NCBI RefSeq assembly: GCF_000281045.1
Contig: NW_008246112.1
Location: 325,436 to 389,435 of the forward strand
Source: Saprolegnia diclina VS20
Taxonomy: Eukaryota; Oomycota; Saprolegniomycetes; Saprolegniales; Saprolegniaceae
DNA: 64,000 bases
Reading direction: 5' to 3'
The translations under genes and the position numbers were made by a program. The notes below the pieces were generated by a model, which saw nothing but the letters and a program-made list of their open reading frames with translations, was not told where the DNA came from and did not search any database. This document shows, in pieces, positions 1-11,830 of the stretch. Each line of letters starts with the position of its first letter. The stretch's first letter is position 1.

Positions 1-293
1 TCCACGGTGGTGTAGGGTCGCCACTCGGAAGAAGAAGAGTGTTGTCGTATATGGAACGACGGTGCCATCCCAAAGCAGCTCTTGAAGGAGCGAAAACAAC
101 CGCGCGCATCGACCATTCAGCACCATTCAATGCAGCAGACCAAGGGTCTAGAGTAACATTGAAAATCCCAAGCAACGCAAAATGTCAGTGCATCCAGTAC
201 AACGTATGAAAGTGGTGCTCAGCGCTGATGATTAATGATCTGGGCCTTGCCATGATCTGGGTCACGCAGAATGACAAGAAGCGCAACGCTTGG
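1..293. repeat. Left arm of a long inverted repeat
   Basis: Base 1 pairs with base 1678, base 293 with base 1386, and every stretch I compared between them is an exact reverse complement. At base 294 the match stops abruptly. The arm may continue to the left of the window, so its true outer end is unknown. No coding sequence was recognised inside it. Confidence 0.9.
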
Positions 294-1385
294 TCACAAC
301 CTCACTAATCACGAAAGTGGGCGACAGGACGTTGCAGCAATTGTTGGCAAAGCAACGCAGACGTCGAAGGCCTGCAATGTCAGCAGTATTGGGCTGTGTC
401 GGGCGGAACATCTTGATTCAGATGTAGCATGCGTCAAAGTGCACCTGCTGGGAACGACTAGACGCAGCGCTTGCAGAGGTCCGTGTTGGAGATTGTGGCG
501 AAAGATCGTTAAAGTCGCCTTCCAAGATGATACCGCAGCGGCCAAGACGCTTCCGCCCTTCATCGCACGGCTCGTCAACCCCAAACTTTTGCACCGCGCC
601 CAACGACCTGGCACCCGCCTTCTTCCCTCGTTGCACGCGTCAAACGTTGCACTATACAAAGCGAACCCGAGATGATACCTCAGCGCAATATACCTTTCGC
701 TTGTTCTGGCCTCGCCCCTAGCTTTCAAGTACGCTTATAGGCCGCGCCGACGAGGCGGCCAGGGTTGGCGTTCTAACCTGCTTTGATGAGAAAATTTGGT
801 TCTCTTCCTTCCTGTCTCTGATCGTCTTTGCGTCCCTAGTGCAAACGAACCCGTGCGGCGCGAGGGTCTTGATCGCGGCCTTTGTGGTGGCTGTGTCCTT
901 CCGATATCGCAGTTTCGCATTGATCGAAATTGAGCCGCTCTCATCGATCCTTCGACTTGGCATCTCCCGCCACACGTTGACCGTCGCTGAGAGGTCTTAT
1001 TCGCTTCGTCTTGACCATACCAATATTCATGTCCACACTTGAGACTACAATCTCTATTGTTGGGAGGATGCAAGCACACTGACAAGCGTTACACAAGAAT
1101 GACGATGACAGCATTGTGGGGTTTGCATGCGTCACTCACTCTGCTTGCAGGCGTAGACATCATAGCTGCCCAATCGCCCTCGCCACAACATCGCGCGACC
1201 TTCGACGGATGCCACTGTCAGCAGCAAGGCCGTCTTTTCACCTTTTGCCCAATAAGATCGCTGATTGCCGCACGCTACAAGGGCTGCACCACGTAGCTGC
1301 TGCCGCTTGCGCTCACCAGGCCCCATACTACTCGCGCATGGAAACTCTACCGCGAGGGCTGGCAACGGACCTTCAGCGCTTGCGG
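294..1385. other. Spacer inside the inverted repeat, no gene seen
   Basis: The sequence between the arms has short open frames on both strands but none resembles a known family, and codon use lacks the strong G/C third-position bias of the real genes nearby. It could be a non-autonomous transposon body or ordinary intergenic DNA. Confidence 0.4.
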
Positions 1386-1678
1386 CCAAGCGTTGCGCTT
1401 CTTGTCATTCTGCGTGACCCAGATCATGGCAAGGCCCAGATCATTAATCATCAGCGCTGAGCACCACTTTCATACGTTGTACTGGATGCACTGACATTTT
1501 GCGTTGCTTGGGATTTTCAATGTTACTCTAGACCCTTGGTCTGCTGCATTGAATGGTGCTGAATGGTCGATGCGCGCGGTTGTTTTCGCTCCTTCAAGAG
1601 CTGCTTTGGGATGGCACCGTCGTTCCATATACGACAACACTCTTCTTCTTCCGAGTGGCGACCCTACACCACCGTGGA
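1386..1678. repeat. Right arm of the long inverted repeat
   Basis: This is the reverse complement of bases 1-293, with about 1.09 kb of unrelated sequence between the arms. Such long terminal arms are known from Mutator-like DNA transposons, but they also arise from an inverted duplication or a palindromic assembly join. No transposase-like reading frame is visible in the spacer, and target-site duplications cannot be tested because the left outer end is outside the window. Confidence 0.9.
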
Positions 1679-2379
1679 TCTTCCTTCATCCATGTGCTGC
1701 TACACGTTTCGCGTCGCGGTGATCCGCTTTGTCTGTGCGGTGATGGCGCTCTCATCCAACCGGAGTCTGCATATTCGCATCAAGAAGCCAGGACGGAAAC
1801 GCATGTTGTCTATATTCGCATCAGAGATCCGGTTCCGAAACAGCGCAGGAGGTCCACACGTCACGCCAGGTGTTTTTTCGTCGGCGGCCCTCGCGGTCTC
1901 TCTGCCTCATAGTATCAGCGCCGATATCGTAGCGACGTGGTGCAGGGGCTACGTAGACTAGAGCTACGACGCTCGCGACGTCGAACAGTTTTTGTCCATC
2001 CGAGAGAGGTATCGATGTCGGGTGGTGGGCGCTGGCGGCATATTCGCCATCGGCCGCCGGTCGCATCGTCGTGATCTAAATTGGAATTCATTGTGGGCTT
2101 GAGCGCATAATACAATGGTGTTTTCCGTGTCTTTTTGGAATAAAAAGAGAGGCGCAGAGACAGTTGATGTATGTGGTTTCCAAGTATTTAAATGCAAACG
2201 CGCTGCATAAAAACAAGACGCTTTTCGTTTTAAATGACCACGTTGAAGTGGATGATGGCGATCCCACTCTCCGCTCCGCTTGGCGTAAAATTAGCTTGGT
2301 GTTTGTATGCTTGCGGCTATTTTGGGCACATGGCGACGACTTGAAAGATCATTTTCGAATTTGCCTCCAAAGCACGAGC
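1679..2379. other. Intergenic region upstream of urocanase
   Basis: The 0.7 kb between the inverted repeat and the urocanase start becomes A/T-rich towards the gene. The urocanase frame is open upstream to base 2164, but the translation of that extension (72 residues) is unlike the family and contains A/T-rich codons, so I treat it as promoter and leader. No other gene is seen. Confidence 0.5.
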
Positions 2380-4419
2380 ATGACCAACCCGACCGTCCTC
2401 CAGGTGCTCACGCGCGGCCTCGGGCAGACGCTGCCGGCGCACCCGGGCAAGGACCTGACCGTGCCGCAGGCGCCCGTGCGCACGCCCAACCTCACGGAGC
2501 GCGAGACGCGCCTCGCCATCAAGAACGCGCTGCGCTACTTTCCGTCTGCGTGGCATGCGACGCTCGCGCCCGAGTTTGCGCAGGAGCTCAAGGACGAGGG
2601 CCACATCTACATGTACCGCTTCCGGCCCACCGAGTACGAGATGAAGGGGTACCCGGTCGATTGGTACCCGGCCAAGACGACAGCCGCCAAGGCCATCATG
2701 ATGATGATCATGAACAACTTGGACAAGGCGATTGCGCAGTTCCCCGCGCACCTCATCACGTACGGCGGCAACGGCAGCGTCTTCTCCAACTGGGCGCAGT
2801 ACCTCCTCGTGATGAAGTACCTCTCGGAAATGACGGAGGACCAGACGCTCGTGCTCTACTCGGGCCACCCCGCGGGTCTCTTTCCGTCGTCGCCGGACGC
2901 GCCGCGCATGATTGTGACCAACGGCATGATGATCCCCAACTACAGCACGCGCGAGATGTACGACAAGCTCTACGCGATGGGCAACACGCAGTATGGCCAG
3001 ATGACGGCGGGTAGCTACTGCTACATTGGACCCCAGGGCATCGTGCACGGCACGACCATCACGGTCATGAACGCGGCGCGCAAGTACCTCGGGAAGGAGA
3101 GCATGAAGGGCGTCGTGTACGTCTCGTCGGGTCTCGGCGGCATGTCGGGCGCGCAGCCCAAGGCCGGTGTCATTGCCGGCATGATCTCGGTCACGGCCGA
3201 GGTCGACTATGCGGCCATCGAGAAGCGCCACGCGCAGGGCTGGGTCAACGAGATCGCGACGACCTTGCCGCAGTGCCTCGACATGATCCGGTCCGCGCGC
3301 AAGGACCAGCGCGTCGTCTCGATCGCGTACCACGGCAACGTCGTGGACCTCTGGGAGGCGCTTGCGGACGCGGCGGACGCGGGCGAGCACCTCGTGGACC
3401 TCGGCTCGGACCAGACGTCGTTGCACAACCCGTACAACGGCGGGTACTACCCGGTGCAGCTCTCGTTCGACGACGCGCTCAAGATGATGGCGTCGGACCC
3501 GGCGCACTTCAAGGAGCTCGTGCAGTCGTCGCTGCTTCGCCACGTGAGCGCGATCAACCGGCTCACAGCCAAGGGCATGTACTTTTGGGACTATGGCAAC
3601 TCGTTCTTGCTCGAGGCGAGCCGCGCCGGCGCCGACATTTACAAGTCGGACGACTTGGAAGACGGCTTCAAGTACCCGTCGTACGTGCAGGACATTATGG
3701 GCGACATCTTCTCGCTCGGCTTTGGTCCGTTCCGCTGGGTGTGCACGTCGGGCGACGAGGCCGACTTGCTCAAGACGGACGCGATCGCCGGCCGCATCCT
3801 CAAGGAGTACCTCGCGACCGCGCCGCCGCTCGTGGCCGCGCAGCTCCGCGACAACATTCGCTGGATCGAAGCCGCGGACGAAAACAAGTTGGTCGTCGGC
3901 ACGCAAGCGCGCATTCTGTACGCCGACCGCCACGCGCGCGCCAGCATTGCGATTGCGCTCAACCAAGCGATCGCGTCCGGCGAGCTCTCGGCGCCCGTCG
4001 TGCTCTCGCGCGACCACCACGACGTCTCGGGCACCGACTCGCCGTTCCGCGAGACGTCCAATGTCACGGACGGCTCGATGTTTTGCGCCGACATGGCGAT
4101 CCACAACGTGATTGGCGACGCGGCGCGCGGCGCGACGTGGGTCTCGATCCACAACGGCGGCGGTTGCGGCTGGGGCCAGGTCATGAACGGCGGGTTCGGC
4201 CACGTGCTCGACGGGTCGCAGGCCGCGGAGCGCAAGGCCGCAAGCATGTTGCGCTGGGACGTCAACAACGGCGTCTCACGCCGCGCGTGGGGCCGCAACG
4301 ACAATGCGTGCTTTGCGATCGCACGCGAGATGGAGGTCGACCCGCTCCTGACCGTCACGATGCCCCAGGCTGCCGACGACGACCTCATCAAGCGCGTGTG
4401 CGACGCGACCTTTCAGTAG
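2380..4419 (+). CDS. UROC1: Urocanate hydratase (urocanase)
   Basis: Intronless gene of 679 residues, close to the roughly 676 of animal urocanase. The enzyme adds water to urocanate to give imidazolonepropionate in histidine breakdown and uses tightly bound NAD+. The sequence shows YGGNG (residues 128-132) and GLGGMSGAQPKA (251-262), glycine-rich stretches conserved in the family and linked to NAD+ binding, and HNGGGCGWG in the C-terminal third. I chose the ATG at 2380 because family similarity begins just after it; an in-frame extension to 2164 has atypical composition. The other histidine catabolism genes are not in the window. It probably acts in the cytosol. Confidence 0.95.
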   Translation: MTNPTVLQVLTRGLGQTLPAHPGKDLTVPQAPVRTPNLTERETRLAIKNALRYFPSAWHATLAPEFAQELKDEGHIYMYRFRPTEYEMKGYPVDWYPAKTTAAKAIMMMIMNNLDKAIAQFPAHLITYGGNGSVFSNWAQYLLVMKYLSEMTEDQTLVLYSGHPAGLFPSSPDAPRMIVTNGMMIPNYSTREMYDKLYAMGNTQYGQMTAGSYCYIGPQGIVHGTTITVMNAARKYLGKESMKGVVYVSSGLGGMSGAQPKAGVIAGMISVTAEVDYAAIEKRHAQGWVNEIATTLPQCLDMIRSARKDQRVVSIAYHGNVVDLWEALADAADAGEHLVDLGSDQTSLHNPYNGGYYPVQLSFDDALKMMASDPAHFKELVQSSLLRHVSAINRLTAKGMYFWDYGNSFLLEASRAGADIYKSDDLEDGFKYPSYVQDIMGDIFSLGFGPFRWVCTSGDEADLLKTDAIAGRILKEYLATAPPLVAAQLRDNIRWIEAADENKLVVGTQARILYADRHARASIAIALNQAIASGELSAPVVLSRDHHDVSGTDSPFRETSNVTDGSMFCADMAIHNVIGDAARGATWVSIHNGGGCGWGQVMNGGFGHVLDGSQAAERKAASMLRWDVNNGVSRRAWGRNDNACFAIAREMEVDPLLTVTMPQAADDDLIKRVCDATFQ

Positions 4420-5224
4420 GTACATGGGTTGTGGGCAGTGGTAGACGTGTATGAAATGAATCTGAATGTGAATTTTTGCTTTTATCTCTGTTTCTAACCA
4501 GACTCTGGTGGGCGTTTGCTGTGGCGAAATGGTCACAAGCTTGACGTGGCTGATAGCAACACCAAAGCGAAGCGGTTGATCTGCAGCCAAGTCACCAACA
4601 CTTGCATTTTGAGTTTTGAGTTTTGATTGCTGGATCGTTCGGTTTGTATGTCGGTAAGGAAAGCCGATCGGCGGAAATTTGGACGAAAACTGAAGCTGAA
4701 ACTGAACCAACGTTAGCGGATCGGCTTTGCCTTAACCACATTGAGGTGGTCGCCGAAACTCAATGCATCAAGTCTGGCTCTCGTCAAGATGCTCAGAATC
4801 GACAACCTTCTTGCTTGCACTCCAAGATGATGGAAGCCCACCAGAACTTACAGCTTTCGAATCCAACGTACGAACTACTAGTATCAGCCTCGGCCTCGGA
4901 GCAAAGTCGACATCGTGCTCCCGTCTGTCTGAAGCCCGGGACCTCATGATGAGCCAGTGGATACGCCAGAGGACGTTGCAAGTGATCTCGCTAGATGCCC
5001 AGACCAGCTTCGTATCTTTGCGGCTATGCCTTACACGCTGGCTGCTGCCACGAGGTCCGGACAGGATGTCATTTCTGCTTCAAGTAGCCGTTGAGGCCAA
5101 CGGCAAGTCGTGGACGCGTAGGTGTCGTCGCAGGTGCCCAGACGCAGGAGGCAACAGAGGCAATGAGTTTCTTCATTTCACTTACTGACCGTCGCCAGGT
5201 ATCACGTCGTTGTGGCTAGTATAT
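4420..5224. other. Intergenic region between urocanase and COX6B
   Basis: The 0.8 kb between these two convergent genes contains only short frames with no family resemblance and mixed codon bias. I see no gene, repeat or RNA structure here. Confidence 0.5.
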
Positions 5225-5517
5225 TTATTTTTGGACACCCGAGAAGTTGCCATCGTCGCGTTCCGTGTCCCACTTCTCCATCCACGAGCCGGGGCAGATG
5301 GCCTTGGCGTACTGGCGCGTCTGCTTGCAAGCATCCTCGTCGTCGTCGTTCTTCTTCAGGCAGAGCGCCCACTCGTTGTAGCGGGTCCTACAGATCATCG
5401 GTCATGAGCGCTCGGTTGGTCGGTCATGCGGGCTTGGTACCAGCAGTGCTGCGTCTGGTTCTGCGTCGGGAAGCGCGGGTCGACGGGCGTCGTCTTGAGG
5501 TCTTCACGGCTGTTCAT
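5225..5517 (-). CDS. COX6B: Cytochrome c oxidase subunit VIb (CX9C protein)
   Basis: Small two-exon gene encoding about 79 residues. Exons are 5441-5517 and 5225-5387; the 53-nt intron 5388-5440 starts GTACCA, ends TAG and splits a Trp codon. After joining, the protein has the subunit VIb landmarks: DPRFPTQNQT near the N-terminus, a CX9C pair (C-WTRYNEWAL-C) and a CX10C pair (C-KQTRQYAKAI-C), then PGSWMEKWD. In known complexes this subunit sits on the intermembrane-space face of complex IV, and its cysteine pairs are oxidised by the Mia40 pathway. The gene is short enough to be missed without splicing. The start is the only ATG fitting the family N-terminus. Confidence 0.93.
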
Positions 5518-6348
5518 TGTCGTTGTCTATTTGGGAGCAAATCGGAAACTAATTCCCTCCATACACAGCCGGACCACCCATCTTGTATACTCAACCCAAG
5601 TCTATTTTGAAATCAGCCGGCTCAAAACACAAAAAAACACGCCCTACAAACCGCCAGTCACGCCCAGCAGTATACTTTACGTCAGTTCTTTTTTATCCGG
5701 ATACCCCAGCCCTACGCCGCAGCAAAAAAAATACACCTTGCCTTTTTGAACTCTTTTTATTCGTTTCCAGCCCAAGCTATACAAAAATTAGGTCATTTAA
5801 AGAAGAAGGACACCATAAACCGTGGGATTATTTTGAAATCCACGCCAATGTTCGACACCGGTCGGCCTTTTTCGCGGTCACGCAACCGCCACCTCATAAT
5901 ACGGGGAGAGGCCGCGCCCGCGACCGCCAGCCACGTCATGGCCTCGACCATGCCATGCGATTCGGACACGGAGGGCTTCATGGCCGCTTCCTACGTGGTC
6001 TAGCATGGCCACGCCCACGCTAGATGCCTCACTGCGCGCTCTGGGCGCCCGCGAGCGGCGATGCTTCTCGTCGCGCATATTATGCAACACTGCAGATACG
6101 TCCAGACGCATCGTGCAGAGGCTCGGGTATCCTGGTAGCCTCCATGCAACAGGCAGCTATCGTCTTCCATGCGACGAGCTGCCTTGGCGTCGAGCTTTGA
6201 GTGACCCATACCTCGTCAAACACTCGCCTCGGACGTCGACCGCATCCTTCATGTGTCGACCTCTTGCCCGATGATGGCGCCTGCGTTGCATCAACCGATC
6301 ACGAATCCTCGGTAGTGCGTTGGATTACGGCAGAGTTAAATACGTGGC
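5518..6348. other. Intergenic region between COX6B and XPO5
   Basis: The first 250 bases are A/T-rich with A runs and probably hold the COX6B promoter. The rest holds short frames without recognisable similarity. The right end is the 3' flank of the exportin-5 gene. Confidence 0.45.
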
Positions 6349-9300
6349 TCAACGCTGGAAGAGGAGGCCGACGCCGTCGTCGTGCTGGTCATGCGCTTCC
6401 TTGGCCTTGGTCGGCAACACAAGCGCCTCTGGCAGGTCGTCGATGGCCTTGAACGTATGCGGCGCATCGCGGTACGCCAGGAACGGCGTCTCGAGGAACT
6501 CTTTCATGAGGTTCTTCTGGGCCTTCAAGCTCGGCTGTTGCCGCAGCGCGGCCTCGAGCTCCACGACATGACCTGTCTCGACGGTGGCAAGGCCGAGGAG
6601 GAGCTGGCGCGGCCACGGGTTGATGTCTTCGTCGCGTTTCCGGGGTTGGTTGACCGGGTCGATGCCCTTGCACTCGTCGACCGGGAGAAGACCGAGCGTC
6701 AAGCGGCAGTAGATGTTCCGCAGCAAGTTGACGAGCTCCCACTTGAGGCCGTCGTCGACGTCGTAAAAATGCGCCAAGAGCGCCGTGAGCGCCGCCGTAA
6801 ACACGTCCTTTCCGAGCAAACCACCAAGGTCCAGGCGGCCAAACAAAAGACTCACGAGACGGTCCAACAAGATGGCACTGCGCCGCGCGCTCAGCGTGTC
6901 ACGCCACATGAGCACGCCCAGCAGGAGCGACGTGAGCGCATGCGTGAGCGCCGGCGATGCCAGTACAAAGTCGCGCCGGACGCGGTCCTTCTCCATCATG
7001 ATGTGCTTGGGGTGGTCCGAGTCGACATCGACGACTGTCTTGGCATCCACGAGCGCTTCGATCAAGTCGACAGTGTGGCGGACAACCTCGAGCACGACAG
7101 CGTTCTGCACTGTGTCGATGGTCGTGGCTTGCATGTCGAGACCGATGAGCATCGGCAAATGCGCTGTTGGCGACGGCGACCCGGCCCAGACCGGCGCGAG
7201 CCGCGACGACAAGTGCAGTAGCACACGCTGGAGCCGCGGCTCGAGAAGCGGCGCGAGGTGCGTCTCGGGGCAGCCCTTGACAAACGGCAGCCACACGCTC
7301 GCGAGGAACGACTTCCAATGCCGGTGCTCCATCGTTTCCATATGCACGAGCACGGCCTGGTCGAGCATGCTGGCAAGCGACGGAATGTCGACAAGTGCGT
7401 AAAAGCTGGGCAGCGAGAGCGCGCACCCGACGAGGTGGTAGCCAATGTCGCGCACGTTCTTGGCCCAGCGCGCATACTTGAGGAGGTCGGGCTGCAGCGC
7501 GGGCACCTGCTCCTTCCCGACGAGCGCCTGGACGACCTCTTCTTGGGACATGCAGAGCACGCCGCGCACGTCCGAATTGTCGGATGCTGCAAACAGCGTG
7601 TGTTGCTCGACGGGCAGCGTCTGCAGCGTCCGCAAGAGCGACAGCAAGTTGGGCAGCAAGACCGGCCAAACGCTCGCGAATGGGTGCACGCTCTCCCCAT
7701 GAACGATCCGACGGGCAATGCCATACAACGTCGTGAGCACCTTGACCAAGCCAAAGACAAGTGCGTCGTCCTTGGCCGTCATGGCCGCGACCAGTGACGA
7801 CGGCGACGCGACGAGCGCCGTCATGGCCGGGGACGTCCACGACGCCAATGGCTCGGCGGTGATTTGGCCAATGAACAACGTGCGCTCGTCGGCCGTCGGC
7901 AGCGAGTTGGAAACCAGGACGAGCATCTCGTACAAGAGGACGCTCTCGCTGTCGAGCACGACCGGGAAGAGACCAATGACCTACGATACCGACGATCAAA
8001 CCACGACTTGTTGAAGCACAAACGTCATGCACAGCAGTTTACCTGGTTGCAGAGGATGGGGAGGAACGGCAGGACATGCGACGGTGACGCGTGGCAGATC
8101 GAGATCAAGGACGCCAGCGCGCGCCGACGGACGTTCATGGTCGTCGGGTCCATGGTCGTCAAAATCGTCTCGCCCGGCTGCGCAAACACAATGAGGCCAA
8201 AGAGGCGCTCAAACACGCGCGGGTATAAGCCCGGCGCGCGCATGTAGTACTTGGCAAACAGCGACAGCGCGAGGCAGTGGCGAAAGAGCAGCCATGGGTC
8301 CGGCGTCTCGTACGCTAAGAGCGCTTCGACCGTCGCGCTCAGCGTCGCCAAGTGGCTTGCCTCGTTCAGCGCCGACTCGGGCAGCGACTTCATGATACAG
8401 TCGATGAGCGCGACGAGTCCTTCGTGGTACAAATGCGCCGTGCTGCTGTCGGTGCAGTGTCCATGCTCGTCGAGCGCATCCGTCCCCCGCGCGTGCGCCG
8501 ACAAGACGTACTGCAGCCGCTCGTAGAGCAGTTGCAAGCCGACGCCGGGCTGCAGCTGCAAAAGGAGCCGCAGAATGCCGTAGAGGCGGCCGCGGAAATT
8601 GCTGTAGAAGGCCACGTACGCGTCGTTGTCGTCAAACTCGAGGGCGCTCACAGGGTGTGCGTCGTCGCGGTCGGGCGAGTGGAGCTTAAAGTACTTGTCC
8701 ATCGAGGTACGCCAGAGCGCGGGCAAGACGTTGTGGGGCACCAAGAGGCTGCTCACGACCTTCTTCTGCTTGAGGAGGTTGAGCCACACGATGACTTGAG
8801 CCTCTGTGACGGTGAGCGACGGGTGCTGGAAGAAACGCAAAAGGAGCTCCACAAACGGAAGCAGCACGTCGTGCGAGGCTGGGAGCTCGGCCACGAGCAG
8901 CTCGAGCTGGTGCGTGCCCCAGCTCACGAGCACGCGGTTCACGTGCAAGTGCAAGTTCAAGTCGTCGCTGTCGTTTACGTCGGCGACCGAGATCTGCGCT
9001 AATGCCGACCAGCACGTCTGCGTCGTGGCCACCACGAGCGCCAAGTGGTCTTTCCCAAAGGTACGCGAGAAGTAGACTTCCAAGCACTCGGCGGCCGCGA
9101 TGCGGATGCTGTGCTGCAGCGCCGGCGACTGCAAGAGGAGGCTTGCGACCGCGATAAAGTTGGTGTCGGGGGACGCGGGCGTATTCACGGGCATCCAGTC
9201 GAGGAACTCCTTCATCATTTGGAGCGCGGCCAAGATGACGGCGTTGGCAGTCTTGTGGTCGGCCGAGGGCGACTGCAGCTGCGCATACTGCATCTCGAGC

Positions 9301-9878
9301 TGCTGGTACACGAGCGGGAAGAGCGTCGGGAAGCACGCGTTGAGGCCCTGGAGAATGTCCTTGCGCCGAATCGGCGGGATCGTGCTGTTGAAGCTCGAGC
9401 TCACACAGTCTTCTGCAATCGACCGAAAGAGGAGCATGACGATTTCGGCTTGGATTGGGCCCATGGACCAGAGCGACAGGAGCTGCTCGAGGAGGTCGGG
9501 CCAGCGCTGCGGGAACTGGCGCTTGGCAATGTCGGCGAGCACCTTGACCAGCTTCTCCTTGATGAACGACGGCTCGTCGGCGGCGACATGCGACGCCACA
9601 ATGTTGAGCAGCGTCGACCGGTACTGCACCGTCTCGTCGGCCGAGCAATTCTTCCAGTGGACGCGGATATAGTTCTCGACGACATGCAGCGCAAAGTGGC
9701 GGTGGTGGCTGGCATGCCCACGCTGCTGGAGGAGGTAGAAGGCGTAGCTGACGCAGTTGGGCGTCTGCTGAAACTGCTCGCAGTAGGCGTAGGCCGCGTC
9801 GCGCTCGGCCTTGAGGCTCCCGGTCGCGTGGCAGACGTCGACAGCCCGCAGCAGCTGCTCGTACACGTGCTCGTCCAT
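6349..9878 (-). CDS. XPO5: Exportin-5-like nuclear export receptor
   Basis: Two exons, 8043-9878 and 6349-7980, separated by a 62-nt intron (7981-8042, GTAAAC...GTAG). The joined frame encodes 1155 residues, near the roughly 1200 of animal exportin-5. The first exon begins MDEHVYEQLL and shows the importin-beta/exportin N-terminal fold: a conserved block with HFALHVVENYI near residue 60, then an exportin-1-like segment with KEKLVKVLADIAKRQFPQRW around residues 105-125. The rest is helical-repeat sequence. Exportin-5 carries double-stranded RNAs such as pre-miRNAs, and tRNA, out of the nucleus with RanGTP. I infer exportin-5 rather than another exportin from the N-terminal block; the C-terminal half is divergent. 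Confidence 0.85.
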
Positions 9879-10719
9879 CTATCGCGTGTCGGCGTCCGGC
9901 GGCGTCTCGACTTTTGAACCAACAACCGGCCATCCGTATGCGCCATCCGGATAAGACGGATTTTCTACGTTGCACTTGGCGGGACGAGGCGAGTGATGGG
10001 CTCGATTCCGACTGCCAGGAGCAAGTTCGTATGGCCCAAGCTGCATGGCAAGACGCACCCTGTCAGTCGTAGAGCGAGTAAGCGCGCAGGTTGTGGTGGG
10101 CTCGCAGCGGCAAACACCTTGTGGCGTCCACTGCACTGCCGTCAATTCGAGCAGCTCGCAACGTGCTGGCAACAGAGTAGCTTGCAACTACAACCATCGA
10201 GATACTCGGACTCGGTGGTCGTGGCATGAGCACAGCGCTCTACCGCGGACTCTCGCCGCGTGGTGTCGCCTTGGCGACGATGTCGTCGTGTCGTTCTTGA
10301 GCGATTCGGCCAGTGAAGGTCCTTCTTTCCTCGAATTGCTCTCACAGTTAGCCACCGCGCAGAGCAACAACTTCACAGCCTCTTGACGCTTCCCGAGGTC
10401 ATGGACGGTGGCAATGCTGCAGCGTGCTCGAGTACAAACGCATCGCGTGGTCATCGTTATGCGCCAAAGCCACGACGCGACATTGCCCTTCACTTGACCT
10501 GAAGCCTTGTCGAAATAGATAATGTTGGTCTACTGTGTTGTAAACCAGTATTGCTCGCCACTGATGGCAGTGCATGGACCTTCCTGCTGCCTCGGTTGGG
10601 ACCTGACAGCGCACTGCTTGACGCCAAGGGGCCTTGTGAGCATCTTCATGGACCTAGGTCGATTCCTTCCACACAGCTAGAGTACTCGAAATTGTTTAAA
10701 ATAGTAAAATTCTCGGCAA
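9879..10719. other. Intergenic region, no gene seen
   Basis: The 0.84 kb between the exportin-5 start and the 3' end of the copper transporter has no frame with family resemblance or strong codon bias. The right end, near 10680-10719, is A/T-rich and likely forms the 3' untranslated region of the transporter gene. Confidence 0.5.
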
Positions 10720-11830
10720 CTACGTGGAGCAGCACGGGTCGATGTTGCCCGACATTTGGTCCTGCTCCGTGTCCTTGAAGAAGTAAAAGCCGGCGCCAAG
10801 ACCGAGAATCGCAGCGACAAAGAGGCCCGACTCGTAGAGCATGGCCACGAGCATGATGAGGTACCCGATCGAGAGCGCGAGCATGTAGAGGCAGGCGAGG
10901 ACAGTCGAGCACCAGAGAGGAAGCTTGGTCGTCTTGACTGTCGTCGGCGTCGCGTCGATGAGGCTCGAGGCCGCCGATTTGGTGAACGCAGGAGGCGTGT
11001 TGAGCTGGACGCACGAGTTGGCCAAGACGTCATCAGTCGAGACGCCATAGACGCGGATGAATTTCTATCACAAAATTCTCGTTAGCGGCCCACATTTTGT
11101 GAATTGCAATGGGAAATACCTCTTCAAGAGCCTCTCGGTACTCGCCAAGCCACTCGAGAAAGATGCCAAGGAGCACAATCCCGATAAAGCCAAACGCGTA
11201 CTTGACCGACGAGTCGAGGACCCACGGCTGGAAGAAGAGCTTGACACATGTGCTTCCGACCGACGACTGGAAGCCGTCAAACATGACCGACGCGTGGTTG
11301 CAAAAGCCTGTGACCGGTTCCGGACCCGTCCCGACGTAGTAGCTTTTCTATACCACGATCGATGGTCATCACGCTACGTACTGGCAAGGACTAGAAGTAC
11401 CTGGTCGGCCAAGATCAAGTCGGCGTGCTCCTTGGAGCATGTGTACAGCTTTTGGTTGCCCTGGGTGCCCCACGTCATGGCGTACTTGAGGTCGGTCGAG
11501 CCGCAGACGGGGCAGCCCATGTGCGCATGAGTATACGGCGCATCCAAGGCCGTGACGGGCACCGCGCCTCGCAGCACCTTGCCCTACAGACCATGGATCG
11601 TTGTGAGGCGCGGCGAGAGGCGACCGACGTACCGCCGGGTTGGCCAGCGTCTCGAGGTGGCCGGCCATCTCGCAGGCGTAGATGGCTTGGTTGCCCTTGA
11701 AGGTCTGGTTGAGCGACGGGATGACGTCCATGGCGCAGAGCGGGCACTGGGTGTCATGGAGGTCCTGCTGCGCCAAGGCCATAGCGACGAGGAGGACGAC
11801 CGCGGCGAGGACCGCGCGTGCAAATTGCAT
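10720..11830 (-). CDS. Ctr-family copper transporter A with two luminal Cys modules
   Basis: Four exons (11633-11830, 11401-11583, 11120-11347, 10720-11064) with introns of 49, 53 and 55 nt give 317 residues in one frame. A signal peptide (residues 1-20) is followed by two cysteine modules: CPLC at 29-32 with a later YAC and H, and CPVC at 90-93 with a later YTC and H. The Ctr core follows, with a first membrane segment around SSVKYAFGF, then a second holding MLVAM (the MX3M copper motif) and a third holding GLGAG (the GX3G packing motif). The C-terminus ends in DPCCST, like the Cys tail that hands Cu(I) to chaperones. It probably moves Cu(I) into the cytosol at the plasma membrane or a vacuole. 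The Cys modules are my inference as metal-binding, resembling YHS/TRASH or NosL-type CPXC modules. Confidence 0.85.

Noticed and set aside
294-1385. Transposase or other gene inside the long inverted repeat
   Set aside because: No frame over 120 residues has family similarity or G/C third-position bias.
2317-4203. 628-residue open frame on the minus strand inside the urocanase gene
   Set aside because: It is exactly antisense to a clear gene, is rich in Arg/Val/His and is typical of the mirror frame of G/C-biased codons.
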